Origin: Gammaproteobacteria bacterium
GTDB lineage: Bacteria > Pseudomonadota > Gammaproteobacteria > Steroidobacterales > Steroidobacteraceae
NCBI GenBank assembly: GCA_016874295.1
Contig: VGUH01000018.1
Location: 1 to 62,974, forward strand
Direction of reading: 5' to 3'
Length of the DNA stretch: 62,974 nt
In this document: positions 7,026-15,036 of the stretch, piece by piece
Numbering within the stretch: position 1 is the first letter of the stretch
How the letters are laid out: each line of letters begins with the position of its first letter
The notes under the pieces: generated by a model
Databases searched by the model: none
Told to the model about the DNA's origin: nothing
The model's input: the letters and a program-made list of their open reading frames with translations, nothing else
Translations under genes and position numbers: made by a program

Positions 7026-9716
7026 ATGCGGCGCAAGGTGCCGCAGGTGCAAGGCGAATCGTTTCCCGACTTCACGGCTTCGGAGGTCCTGTCCGCGAAG
7101 CTGTGGCAGCCGCGACCCGACCGGCCGCCGCTCGGCATCGATCTCGCCTGTACCAAGATCGCGGTCGACTTCCAGAACATCACCGCCGGCAACGCCGATG
7201 CGGTGATCCGCCAGAGCCTCGACATCCTGCGCGAGGCGACTGGCACCGATGCCGTGTTCCTGGCGCTGCTCGACGCACACGGCGCGCGCATCGATTCGAT
7301 GGCGACAGCCAAGGGCCCGTTTGCGCAGTGCCGGCCCGAAGTGCTGAAGGGCGAGACGCTCGAGGCCCTGCCGTGGATCCGCTCGCGGCTCGAGCACGTG
7401 CGCATCCTCGAGATCCGCGACACCGTCAGCGCCCGGCCCGAGCAGGCGGGAGACGCGGAGCGCCTCGCCGGACTCGACATCCGCTCGCTGCTCTTGATCG
7501 CGTTCGCCGTGCAGGGCACGGTGCGCGGCTTCCTCGCCTTCGTGTCCGCGACGCCGCGCGACGGCTGGGACGTCAATCTGCACCTCCTGCTCAAGCTGGT
7601 CGGCACGAGCCTCGCCTGTGGTCTCGAGAAGGTCGCGCTCGCCGACCGGCTCGCGGACATGCAGGAGCGCGAGGACATGGCGCTGCCCTGCGCCAACGAC
7701 GGGCTCTGGGACTACGACGCGCAGACCAACCACACCTGGTTCTCGCCGCGCTGGAAGGGGATGCTGGGTTTCGACGAGGGCGACGTGATCACGTCCCCGG
7801 ACTGGCACCGCATGGTGCACCCCGAGGACCTGGCGCGCGTGTCCGCCGCGATGCGCGACCACATCGCCGGCAAGACGCCGATGTTCGAGAGCGTGCACCG
7901 CCTCAAGCACACGGACGGCGAGTGGCGCTGGGTCGTCGGCCGCGCCTGCGCGCGCGTCGATGACCAGGGCAGGCTCCGGCGCCTGATCGGCGTCGAGCTG
8001 GACGTCACCGAGCGCAAGCTGTACGAGGAGGCGCTGTTCCGCGAGAAGGAGAGCGCGCAGATCACGCTGCAGTCGATCGGCGACGGCGTGATCACCTGCG
8101 ATGCGCACGGCCGGGTCGAGTACCTGAACCCGGTGGCCGAGGAGCTGACCGGCTGGCGGCTCGAGGACAGCCTTGGCCGCACCATCGACGAGATCTTCCG
8201 CTCGTTCCACGAGGAGACCTGCGAGCCGCTCGAGAACCCGCTCGCGGTCGCGGTGCGGCGCATCCGCTCGATCAAGTCCGTGCGGCCGATGCTCCTGATT
8301 TGCAAGGACGGCAACGAGCTGTACATCGAGAGCACGGCCTCGCCGATCCGCGACGGCACCGGCACCGTGACCGGCGGCGTGCTGGTGTTCCACGACGTGT
8401 CCGAGTCGCGCGAGCTGAACCGGCGCCTCTCGTACCACGTAAGCCACGACGTGCTGACCGGTCTCGTCAACCGGCGCGAGTTCGAGACGCGGCTCGAGCG
8501 GTCGCTGAAGAGCGCCAAGGCGCGCGAGACTTCCTACGCGCTCTGCTACATCGACATCGACCAGTTCAAGATCGTCAACGACACCTGCGGTCACTCGGCC
8601 GGGGACGCGCTGCTCGGCCAGGTCGGGGCGCTGCTGAAGTCCAAGGTGCGCTGGCGCGACACGCTCGCGCGGCTCGGCGGCGACGAGTTCGGCGTGCTGC
8701 TGGAGAGCTGCTCGCTGGAGGAGGCGCTGCGCACCGCGGAGTCGCTGCGCGAGGCGATCCGGAACTTCCGCTACACCTGGGAGGACCGCACGTTCCGGCT
8801 CGGCTGCTCGATCGGCGTGGTGCCGATCACGGCCGACAACGAGGACGTCGCCTCGGTGCTGTCCGCGGCGGACTCGGCCTGCGGCGCCGCCAAGGAGTCC
8901 GGCCGCAACCGCGTGCACTGCTTCGAGGAGAACGACATCGACCTGATGCGCCGCCGCCGCGAGATGCAGTGGGCGGCGCGCATCAACAATGCGCTCGAGG
9001 AGTCGCGCTTCGAGCTGTTCCGCATGACCATCCTGCCGCTGCAGCAGGAGGGCGCGGGCGAGCACTTCGAGCTCTTGCTGCGCATGCGCGACGAGAGCGG
9101 CAAGATCGTGTCACCCGACCAGTTCATCGCCGCCGCCGAGCGCTACGGCATCACGCCCTCGATCGACCGCTGGGTGATCGACAGCGCGTTCCGCTGGCTG
9201 GTGTCGGAGGCCGACGAGCGCAAGCGGCTGACGATGTGCTCGATCAACCTGTCGGGGCAGAGCCTCGGCGACGACAAGTTCCTGCCCTACGTGATCGAGC
9301 AGTTCCACCGGAGCGGCATCGACGGCAGCAAGATCTGCTTCGAGATCACCGAAACCGCGGCGATCGCCAATTTCTCGCAGGCCAGCCGCTTCATCCAGGC
9401 GCTCAAGGAGCTCGGCTGCAAGTTCGCGCTCGACGACTTCGGCACCGGCCTGTCGTCATTCGGCTACCTGAAGCACTTCCCGGTGGACTACCTCAAGATC
9501 GACGGCAGCTTCGTGAAGGGCGTGCTGCACGACCCGATCGACCGCGAGATGGTGCGCTCGATCAACGAGATCGGGCACCTGACCGGCAAGCAGACCATCG
9601 CCGAGTGGGCCGAGAACCCCGAGATCATCGAGGTGCTGCGCGGCCTCGGCGTGGACTATGCCCAAGGCTACGGCGTCAGCCAGCCGCAGAAGGTGCAGCG
9701 GGCGGCGATCGCGTAG
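7026..9716 (+). CDS. Cyclic-di-GMP signalling protein, GAF-PAS-PAS-GGDEF-EAL
   Basis: This 896-residue soluble sensor has a GAF-like domain at about 45-215, a PAS domain at about 225-345 (with HTDGEWRWV and the closing DVTERK), a second PAS at about 345-470, a GGDEF domain at about 480-635 and an EAL domain at about 650-890. The cyclase motif GGDEF is intact at about 551-555 and is preceded five residues upstream by RWRD, a standard RxxD product-inhibition site. In the EAL domain the signature is ELLLR (Glu kept) and DDFGTG at about 803 is intact, but the usual EGVE loop reads EWAENPE. It is therefore likely to make c-di-GMP, with uncertain degradation activity. No membrane segments are seen, so the input is probably cytoplasmic. 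Confidence 0.93.
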   Translation: MRRKVPQVQGESFPDFTASEVLSAKLWQPRPDRPPLGIDLACTKIAVDFQNITAGNADAVIRQSLDILREATGTDAVFLALLDAHGARIDSMATAKGPFAQCRPEVLKGETLEALPWIRSRLEHVRILEIRDTVSARPEQAGDAERLAGLDIRSLLLIAFAVQGTVRGFLAFVSATPRDGWDVNLHLLLKLVGTSLACGLEKVALADRLADMQEREDMALPCANDGLWDYDAQTNHTWFSPRWKGMLGFDEGDVITSPDWHRMVHPEDLARVSAAMRDHIAGKTPMFESVHRLKHTDGEWRWVVGRACARVDDQGRLRRLIGVELDVTERKLYEEALFREKESAQITLQSIGDGVITCDAHGRVEYLNPVAEELTGWRLEDSLGRTIDEIFRSFHEETCEPLENPLAVAVRRIRSIKSVRPMLLICKDGNELYIESTASPIRDGTGTVTGGVLVFHDVSESRELNRRLSYHVSHDVLTGLVNRREFETRLERSLKSAKARETSYALCYIDIDQFKIVNDTCGHSAGDALLGQVGALLKSKVRWRDTLARLGGDEFGVLLESCSLEEALRTAESLREAIRNFRYTWEDRTFRLGCSIGVVPITADNEDVASVLSAADSACGAAKESGRNRVHCFEENDIDLMRRRREMQWAARINNALEESRFELFRMTILPLQQEGAGEHFELLLRMRDESGKIVSPDQFIAAAERYGITPSIDRWVIDSAFRWLVSEADERKRLTMCSINLSGQSLGDDKFLPYVIEQFHRSGIDGSKICFEITETAAIANFSQASRFIQALKELGCKFALDDFGTGLSSFGYLKHFPVDYLKIDGSFVKGVLHDPIDREMVRSINEIGHLTGKQTIAEWAENPEIIEVLRGLGVDYAQGYGVSQPQKVQRAAIA

Positions 9717-9762
9717 GAATTCCCTCCTTCTCGCTCCGTGGTTTCCCGTCCTGCGTGCGCCG

Positions 9763-10086
9763 TCAGGCGACTGTGCCAGCGCAGATCGATGAGCGCTTCC
9801 CGTTGCGCCCGCTCCGCCAGGAAAAGCTCGATGTACTACTGCTGCAGGTTGTACATCGGGTGGAAGCGCTCGTCTTCGGAATGCGGCATGGCCAGCCGGA
9901 ACATCGGCCGGCCACGGCTTTGGCGCGCGATGCAGATGGCGCGGCTGCCGTCGTTGACGGTGCCCTTGTCGTCGAACACCACGCTCGCGACGCCGTGCCG
10001 CGCAGCTCCGGCGGCGTGCGGAACGAATACTCGGGATACCGGAAATACAGCGACGAGTTGCGGTTCGCGGGACGCATGCGCGGCAT
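9763..10086 (-). pseudogene. Degraded FAD-dependent monooxygenase (MhpA-like)
   Basis: Pieces of a PHBH/MhpA-type flavin hydroxylase survive in order but in two frames. One piece begins at ATG 10086 (SLYFRYPEYSFRTPPELRG). A frame change then leads to ARHGVASVVFDDKGTVNDGS and RAICIARQS, which is the family's GSRAI segment, and then to ERFHPMYNLQQ, an amber stop, YIELFLAERAQRE and LIDLRWHSR. The Rossmann GxGxxG part that should precede ARHGV is gone, and so is the section between ARQS and the FHPMYNLQQ region. At least two internal deletions plus a stop make it non-functional. Intact relatives hydroxylate aromatic rings. Confidence 0.75.
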
Positions 10087-10112
10087 GCTCTCAAAGCCAA
10101 GGGGAACCAGCC

Positions 10113-10697
10113 TCAAGGCTTGTGCGTTGCAGGTTTCTCGCCGACCAGGCCGTAGTGGTACGGCGGTAGCGACACGAAAGGAACCGCGAGCGCAAAGCCC
10201 GCCTCGCGGGTCCAGGCCTGGCATTGTTCCGGGCGCGGGCGGATGGAGAGGTCCGGACCGCGCGGCGTGCTGGCGTCGTAATTCCAGTGAATGACGCCAA
10301 GCTTGCCGCCGGGCTGCAGGACGCGATGCGCTTCGCGCAACAGGCCAAGGGGATTCTCCGCGTGCAGAATGTTGAACAGCATGGCGTAGCCCACGGAGTC
10401 ATCCGGCAAGCCAGTACCCTCGGCCACGAAATCCCGCCGCAGTGGCCGGACATTCCCGAGTCCGGCTTGCTGCGCGCTGCGCCGGGTCATGTCAAGCATC
10501 CCGGATTCGAGGTCGAGCGCGTAGACGATGCCGCGCGTCCGCGCGGCGGCGGCGATCGTGAACGTGCCGTAACCGCAGCCGAATTCGACGACATCGGCGG
10601 CGGGATCGTCGAGTCGCAGTTGCGCCAGGATGCGCGGCGGATCAAAAAACGCCGCCCACATGGCCTCCTTGGGCATGCCACTGTCGCGAACTTTCAT
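10113..10697 (-). CDS. Class I SAM-dependent methyltransferase
   Basis: This 194-residue protein has a Rossmann methyltransferase core. Motif I is VVEFGCGYGTF (about residues 36-46), an acidic residue ends strand 2 in YALDLESGML, and motif IV/post-II is DDSVGYAMLFNILHAENP, followed by HRVLQPGGKLGVIHW. It most resembles small UbiE/Methyltransf_11-type enzymes. The substrate is unknown. It is transcribed away from the XRE/AbiEii pair. Its start is only 39 bases from the left arm of the inverted repeat in the shared promoter region, so it may respond to the same regulator. Confidence 0.85.
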   Translation of the reverse strand: MKVRDSGMPKEAMWAAFFDPPRILAQLRLDDPAADVVEFGCGYGTFTIAAAARTRGIVYALDLESGMLDMTRRSAQQAGLGNVRPLRRDFVAEGTGLPDDSVGYAMLFNILHAENPLGLLREAHRVLQPGGKLGVIHWNYDASTPRGPDLSIRPRPEQCQAWTREAGFALAVPFVSLPPYHYGLVGEKPATHKP

Positions 10698-10735
10698 GTC
10701 CTCACCGCTGGTGCCGAGCGGGCTTTCTACTATTA

Positions 10736-10783
10736 TGTTTCTTATAGTTGACAGAATTCATAATATGTCTATCATAAGAAACA
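10736..10783 (+). promoter_or_regulatory. Promoter of the XRE/AbiEii pair between inverted operator arms
   Basis: TTGACA at 10748-10753 and TATCAT at 10770-10775 (16-base spacer) form a strong sigma-70 promoter for the XRE gene. The perfect 10-bp inverted arms TGTTTCTTAT (10736-10745) and ATAAGAAACA (10774-10783) flank it, just upstream of the -35 box and across the -10 box. The tract is far more AT-rich than its surroundings. The layout fits autorepression by the XRE antitoxin-like protein, with two half-sites 38 bp apart centre to centre. Confidence 0.7.
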
Positions 10784-10785
10784 CA

Positions 10786-11256
10786 ATGCTAGCCACTACT
10801 CCTGCCATCGCAGCTTCGGACCGGAAGCGCCTCGCGCTACTGGGGGAGCGTATCCGCACGGCCCGCAAACGCCAGCGTGTCACCACCGTCGCGGCGGCTG
10901 AGGCCGCAGGTGTCTCACGCGTGACCCTGCATCGCATCGAGCGCGGCGAGCCGACCGTGGCCGTTGGCGCCTGGCTTACCGTTGCGACCGCACTCGGCCT
11001 GAACTTCGACTTGCTCGACGCAAGGGCCATGGCCGTAACGACCAAGCTGCCCAAGAAGATCAGGCTTCGCGACTTTCCGCAACTGAAGCGCCTCGCCTGG
11101 CAGTTGCACGGCGTCGGTGATATCCCGCCGCTGGTGGCGTTCAATCTGTACGAACGCAACTGGCGTCACCTGGATCGCGCCGCACTGTCCGCCGGCGAAG
11201 CCGCCCTGATCGATGCGCTGGCGCGCGAACTCGGCGGAGGACGCCTGCTTGTTTGA
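10786..11256 (+). CDS. XRE-family HTH protein, antitoxin-like
   Basis: This 156-residue protein has an XRE helix-turn-helix at about residues 17-75 (LGERIRTARKRQRVTT, AAAEAAGVSRVTLHRIERGE). A C-terminal part (LKRLAWQLHGVGDIPPLVAF) is typical of the DNA-binding partner found upstream of AbiEii nucleotidyltransferase toxins. The ATG at 10786 is the first start after the promoter; starts further upstream (10765) would lie inside the promoter elements. Its stop overlaps the toxin start. It is likely to repress its own operon through the flanking inverted repeats. Confidence 0.85.
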   Translation: MLATTPAIAASDRKRLALLGERIRTARKRQRVTTVAAAEAAGVSRVTLHRIERGEPTVAVGAWLTVATALGLNFDLLDARAMAVTTKLPKKIRLRDFPQLKRLAWQLHGVGDIPPLVAFNLYERNWRHLDRAALSAGEAALIDALARELGGGRLLV

Positions 11257-11956
11257 GCGCCCTCACCACCGCGACATCGCGCTCGTGCTGCAATCGCTCG
11301 ATGCGCCGGTCTTGTCGCGGCGCCACTGCTACTTCGGCGGCGGCACGGCGATGGCCTTGCTCTATGGCGAATATCGCGAATCCCGGGACATCGATTTCGT
11401 GGTTTCCGACCTGGCGGGCTATCGCGAGCTGCGCCAGATGGTCGGAAACGCCGGCGGACGACTGCCGTTCACGCGCGAGGGCCTCGGGGTCGAACTGGCG
11501 CGGCCGGTTCGCGCGGACCAGTACGGCATCCGTACGCAGGTCCGTTCGGGCGAATCGGCAATCAAGTTCGAAATCGTGCTCGAGGCGAGAATCGGCCTGA
11601 CGCTGCCGGAAGACGACGACCGCATCTGCGGAATCCAGACCCTGTCTCGCGTCGACATGGCTGCGGAAAAGCTGTTCGCGAACGCGGACCGCTGGGCCGA
11701 TGAGTCGGTGTACAGCCGCGACCTGATCGACCTGGCGATGATGCGCGCGGATCGGCGGCTTCTGGAGGCTGCCTGCGAAAAAGCCGAGGGTGCCTACGGC
11801 GCATCCGTGCGAGGGTCCCTGTATGACGCGGTAAGCAGGCTTGAAACGCAGCGCGGAAGGCTGGAAGCCTGCATGACCGCCTTGAGCGTCGACGGGGTCA
11901 CCCGGGCGCAGCTGTGGCAGGCGATTCGAACCGTGGCGCGGCAACTGCTTGCATGA
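11249..11956 (+). CDS. AbiEii-type nucleotidyltransferase, toxin-like
   Basis: This 235-residue protein of the nucleotidyl transferase AbiEii/AbiGii family contains the minimal NTase motifs FGGGTAMALLYGEYRESRD followed by IDFV (motif G-G...D-x-D). AbiEii-like toxins transfer nucleotides to RNA and act in phage defence or as type IV toxin-antitoxin systems. I choose the TTG at 11249 because GGAGGA at 11236-11241 is ideally placed 7 bases upstream. That start lies within the last codons of the XRE gene (8-nt overlap), so the two are translationally coupled. The C-terminal half is helical with Arg-rich segments. Phage defence by this copy is inference. Confidence 0.85.
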   Translation: MFERPHHRDIALVLQSLDAPVLSRRHCYFGGGTAMALLYGEYRESRDIDFVVSDLAGYRELRQMVGNAGGRLPFTREGLGVELARPVRADQYGIRTQVRSGESAIKFEIVLEARIGLTLPEDDDRICGIQTLSRVDMAAEKLFANADRWADESVYSRDLIDLAMMRADRRLLEAACEKAEGAYGASVRGSLYDAVSRLETQRGRLEACMTALSVDGVTRAQLWQAIRTVARQLLA

Positions 11957-12043
11957 CCCTCGTGACCGGCCTGCCGTAACCTCCAGGCGCCATCGGCGAC
12001 TCCTGAAACTGCTCGGCCCCGCTTTTTCCGCAGTGCCCGCCGC

Positions 12044-12093
12044 GCTTGCCAGGCGGACGTTTCCGCGGAAACGTCCTCGCGCTGCTGGCAAGC
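12044..12093. repeat. REP-like hairpin with a 22-bp perfect palindrome
   Basis: The inner palindrome GGACGTTTCCGCGGAAACGTCC (12055-12076) is perfect. It is bracketed by outer arms GCTTGCCAG (12044-12052) and CTGGCAAGC (12085-12093) with small unpaired bulges between, giving an extended imperfect stem. It lies 87 bases after the AbiEii stop in DNA without a gene (11,957-12,158). It may act as a transcript end or stability element, or be a REP-type mobile repeat. There is no second copy in this window. Confidence 0.6.
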
Positions 12094-12158
12094 CTGTCGA
12101 CGTCAATACGGTATATTCAGCGACGATGCAGCCGCTGTCGCGGCGCAGGAGGAGCGAG

Positions 12159-12524
12159 ATGACCGTCGGTGACCGCTGGCGCATCGCGCTGGCTCTGGCC
12201 TTGCAGGCCTTGCCGGGTGCCGCCGCTGCTGAGTGGCCGCAATCTACGCCGGCCGCGGAAGGCGTGGATGCCGCCGCGCTCGGGGATCTGGAGTCCTCGG
12301 CAGCCGAAGCCTATTTCGGCTCGCTGCTCACCGATGCCGGCATCGGGGTGCCTGCTGACTGGCGGGAACGCGTTCGCGTAGGGTCCGACCGGGAGCAGAG
12401 CGGGACCGCACGGGAAAATCTGCGCGGCCAGGAAAGCGAGGTTCCGGCGGTCCTGCCAGACACGCAGAAGCAGCTCGTTGATTTTGCGGTTCCGGGCCTG
12501 CGACGCATCCTCGGCTATGCCTGA
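12159..12524 (+). pseudogene. N-terminal stub of a beta-lactamase-like serine hydrolase
   Basis: The ATG at 12159 has an excellent ribosome site (AGGAGG at 12147-12152) and a clear signal peptide (RIALALALQALPGAAA). Then comes AEWPQSTPAAEGVDAAALGD, the usual opening of class C beta-lactamase-family hydrolases. After about residue 50 the similarity breaks. EAYFGS may be the next conserved strand after a short deletion, and the rest (to residue 121) matches nothing I know. The catalytic SxxK, YxN and HxG motifs are all absent. It is probably the 5' remnant of a deleted secreted hydrolase gene that still has working translation signals. Confidence 0.45.
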
Positions 12525-12819
12525 TGCGCTCGCCTGCTGGAAATGCGGCGCGCCGCTCGCCGACATGCCGCTGCCCGTCGGCCGCGGCGAGTACTGCCGG
12601 GCCTGCCGCGCCGAGATCCACGTGTGCCGGATGTGCCGGTTCTACGACACCACCAAGTCGCGGCAGTGCGCGGAGCCGGTCGCCGAGCCCGTGCAGGACA
12701 AGGAACGCGCCAATTTCTGCGGCTATTTCGAGCCCGTCGCCGGCCGGTTCAAGCCGGCGGATCCGGCGGCGGATTCGGCCCGCGCCGCGCTCGACGCGCT
12801 ATTCGGCCCCAGGAAGTGA
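12517..12819 (+). CDS. Small zinc-ribbon-like protein
   Basis: This 100-residue hypothetical protein has three CxxC pairs near its start: CWKC (7-10), CRAC (about 28-31) and CRMC (about 38-41). These are followed by FYDTTKSRQCAEPVAEPVQD and a later FCGYFEP. The cysteine spacing suggests one or two bound zinc ions. The repeated pattern and the CAEP-V-x-D-K-E-x-A-NFC-x-Y-F tail occur in uncharacterised short proteins of Gammaproteobacteria. The ATG at 12517 overlaps the end of the hydrolase stub by 8 bases. Its 3' end overlaps the CaiT-like gene on the other strand by 21 bases. The function is unknown. Confidence 0.75.
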   Translation: MPDALACWKCGAPLADMPLPVGRGEYCRACRAEIHVCRMCRFYDTTKSRQCAEPVAEPVQDKERANFCGYFEPVAGRFKPADPAADSARAALDALFGPRK

Positions 12820-14328
12820 CCCGGCGCCCGCATGGTCCTCGAACAGGCTGCGCAGCAGGGCCGCCGTGCCGACCAGGCAGATGAGCAGGATCGGCAGCGA
12901 GGAAACCAGGATGCCGGTCTTCACGACTTCGATGCCGCCCACGTAGATCAGCACCGTCGGCAGCAGGCCGACCCCCAGCGCCCAGAACACGCGCAGCCAG
13001 CGCGGCGGGTCCTCGCCCTCGGGAAGGTACAGCGTCTGGCTCGCGGCCAGCGCCTGGGCCGCGGCATCGTAGGTGGTCGCCGCGAAGGCGAGACTCATCA
13101 GCGCGAAGACGGCGATCACGAGGGCGGGCAGCGGCAGCTGCTCGAGCACGCGCAGGATCGCGATGTGGCCGCCCTGCTGCACGACCAGGTCCGAAACGGG
13201 CAGCAGGCCGTTCAGCTCGAGGTGCATCGCGTAGTTGCCCAGCACCATGTAGAACACCCAGCAGCCGAGCGAGCCGAACGCCAGCATGCCGAGGATCAGC
13301 TCGCGGATCGTGCGCCCGCGCGAGATGCGCGTGACGAACAGCCCGATGAACGGGGCGTAGGAAATCCACCAGGCCCAGTAGAAGATGGTCCAGTTCTCGA
13401 CGAAGCCGGAGCGCGCGTAGGGATCGGTCCAGAAGTTCATGCGCACGAAGTTCTGCAGCATCAGGCCGACGCCGTTCAGGCTGGAACGCAGCAGGAACGT
13501 GGTCGGGCCGACCAGCAGCACGTAGACCAGCAGCCCGAAGCCGAGCAGCAGCGTGACGTCGCTCAGGTTCTTCATGCCGCGCCTGAGGCCGAGCCACACG
13601 CTGGTGGCGAAGATGGCGACCGAAAGCGCGATCACGACCAGGTCCATGCCGAAGCCGTACTCGACGCCGGCGAGCCGCGCGAGGCAGGCCGCGATCATCG
13701 GCGTGCAGAAGGCCAGCGAGGAACCGGCGCCGGCGATGATCGCGATCGCCAGCCAGAAGTCCACGAACCGTCCGGTCGCGCCGAACTCGTTGCCGCGCAG
13801 GAAGCGGTGCCAGGAATTGCTGAAGCGCAGCCATGGCAATCGCTGGCGGTAATACGGGTAGGCGATCGCGAGCGCCGGCAGGCAATAGAACGCCCAGGCC
13901 GTGAAGCCCCAGTGGAACATGCCGTAGGTCGACGCCCATTCGGCGGCTTCGGCGCTGCGCGGCATCGCCCCGAAGGGCGGCGCCGCGTAGTAGTACGTCC
14001 ACTCGATCATGCACCAGTACATCAGACCCGCGCCGATGCCGCCGCAGAACAGCATCGCGATCCAGCTGGGGGTGGAGAACTCCGGCCCCTCGCCGTGCGC
14101 GGACAGCCTCACCTGCGAGAAGCGCCCGAGCGCGAGCCAGGCGAGCAGCGCGATGCAGGCGACGCTCGCAAGCAGGTAGAGAATCCCGAATCCGTCGCTG
14201 ATCGCGGCATAGATCCGCTTCAGCGCGGCGCCGCCAACGTCCGGATCCAGCGCCAGCGGGACGCAGATCGCGAGCACCACGGCGACGCAGGTCCAGAAGT
14301 TCGGCCAGTCGATGCGCCTCGCGTTCAA
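12799..14328 (-). CDS. BCCT transporter, CaiT-like
   Basis: This 509-residue, 12-helix betaine/carnitine/choline carrier resembles the carnitine/gamma-butyrobetaine exchanger CaiT in two places: the helix 3 region (MLFCGGIGAGLMYWCMIEW, then YYYAAPPFGAMP) and the substrate Trp box on helix 8 (FYWAWWISYAPF). The last aromatic there is Tyr, as in CaiT, where BetP has Trp. The RISRGRTIRE motif follows. The TTG start at 14328 overlaps the stop of the dioxygenase-like gene (TTGA), so it is translated as the last gene of the operon. An open frame continues upstream to 14694, but it only shadows that gene. The carnitine or gamma-butyrobetaine substrate is inferred from recalled family motifs. Confidence 0.9.
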   Translation of the reverse strand: MNARRIDWPNFWTCVAVVLAICVPLALDPDVGGAALKRIYAAISDGFGILYLLASVACIALLAWLALGRFSQVRLSAHGEGPEFSTPSWIAMLFCGGIGAGLMYWCMIEWTYYYAAPPFGAMPRSAEAAEWASTYGMFHWGFTAWAFYCLPALAIAYPYYRQRLPWLRFSNSWHRFLRGNEFGATGRFVDFWLAIAIIAGAGSSLAFCTPMIAACLARLAGVEYGFGMDLVVIALSVAIFATSVWLGLRRGMKNLSDVTLLLGFGLLVYVLLVGPTTFLLRSSLNGVGLMLQNFVRMNFWTDPYARSGFVENWTIFYWAWWISYAPFIGLFVTRISRGRTIRELILGMLAFGSLGCWVFYMVLGNYAMHLELNGLLPVSDLVVQQGGHIAILRVLEQLPLPALVIAVFALMSLAFAATTYDAAAQALAASQTLYLPEGEDPPRWLRVFWALGVGLLPTVLIYVGGIEVVKTGILVSSLPILLICLVGTAALLRSLFEDHAGAGSLPGAE

Positions 14329-15035
14329 GCGCGATCCAGCAGGCGCTGCCGGCTCGCCAGGTCCTCGGCGTTCAAGTAGCAGCCCTGCAGGTGGCGCTCG
14401 CCGGTGCGCACGTCGAAGGCCGCCCGGCCGTGCAGGACGCGGTTGTTGTCGTAGGCGATCAGGTCGCCGGCCTCGAGGCGCAGGTCGAGGTGATAGCGCG
14501 GGTCGCGCAGCATCCGCCACAGTGTGCCGAGCGCGGCGTACATCGGGTCGATCAGCGCCTCGATCCACGCGCGCATGCCCGCATTGCCGTTCATGTAGTC
14601 CGTCCACGCCACGGTCGGCAGCCGTGAGCGGATCGAGGTGTCCCAGGCCTCCGGGGCGGCGGCGCGCTCCGCCAGCGCCTCGGGCGAACAGCAACGTTCA
14701 CGCAACCAGCCCGGCGCAAAGCGCGTAACGTGCCGCTCGCCCTGCTGCTCGAATCGCACCTCCAGGTCACCCTGATCATCGACGCTGGCCTCGCCGATCG
14801 CCGGCGGCGGGTGATCGATGAACAGGTACGTGCGCTCGAGCGCCTGGGGATGCCGGCAGCGCGGGCACGGGCAATTGTCGCGCAGCCACTCTGCCGGGAA
14901 ACGGCTGACGCGTCCATCGTCCCAGTACAGCACGACGCGGCCGGAATCGTGCGTGACGCGCGTGATCGCGTGCGCGGTATGGTAGCGAGCGAGGTCGGCC
15001 ATGGCCGGAGCCTCGTGTGCAGTTTCGAAGCGCAT
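14325..15035 (-). pseudogene. Gamma-butyrobetaine dioxygenase-like protein with internal deletion
   Basis: This 236-residue protein has the complete N-terminal zinc domain of the BBOX family (RDNCPCPRCRHPQALER, Cys/Cys/Cys/His ligands). It also has the family's C-terminal strands (DLRLEAGDLIAYDNNRVLHG, RAAFD, TGERHLQGCYL), which hold the distal iron-binding His and the 2-oxoglutarate Arg region. Between RAWIEALI and DPMYAALG, about 140 residues are missing compared with the usual 375-390. These include the HxD half of the iron site. The frame is intact, and the start (ATG 15035) follows the upstream carrier's stop after one base. It cannot be a normal Fe/2-oxoglutarate hydroxylase. Whether it is a dead gene or has a new role is open. 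Confidence 0.8.
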
Positions 15036-15036
15036 G

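Noticed and set aside
12799-14694. Extended CaiT-like protein of 631 residues
   Set aside because: The extra N-terminus is a shadow of the dioxygenase-like gene. The TTG at 14328 overlapping its stop gives a normal BCCT length.
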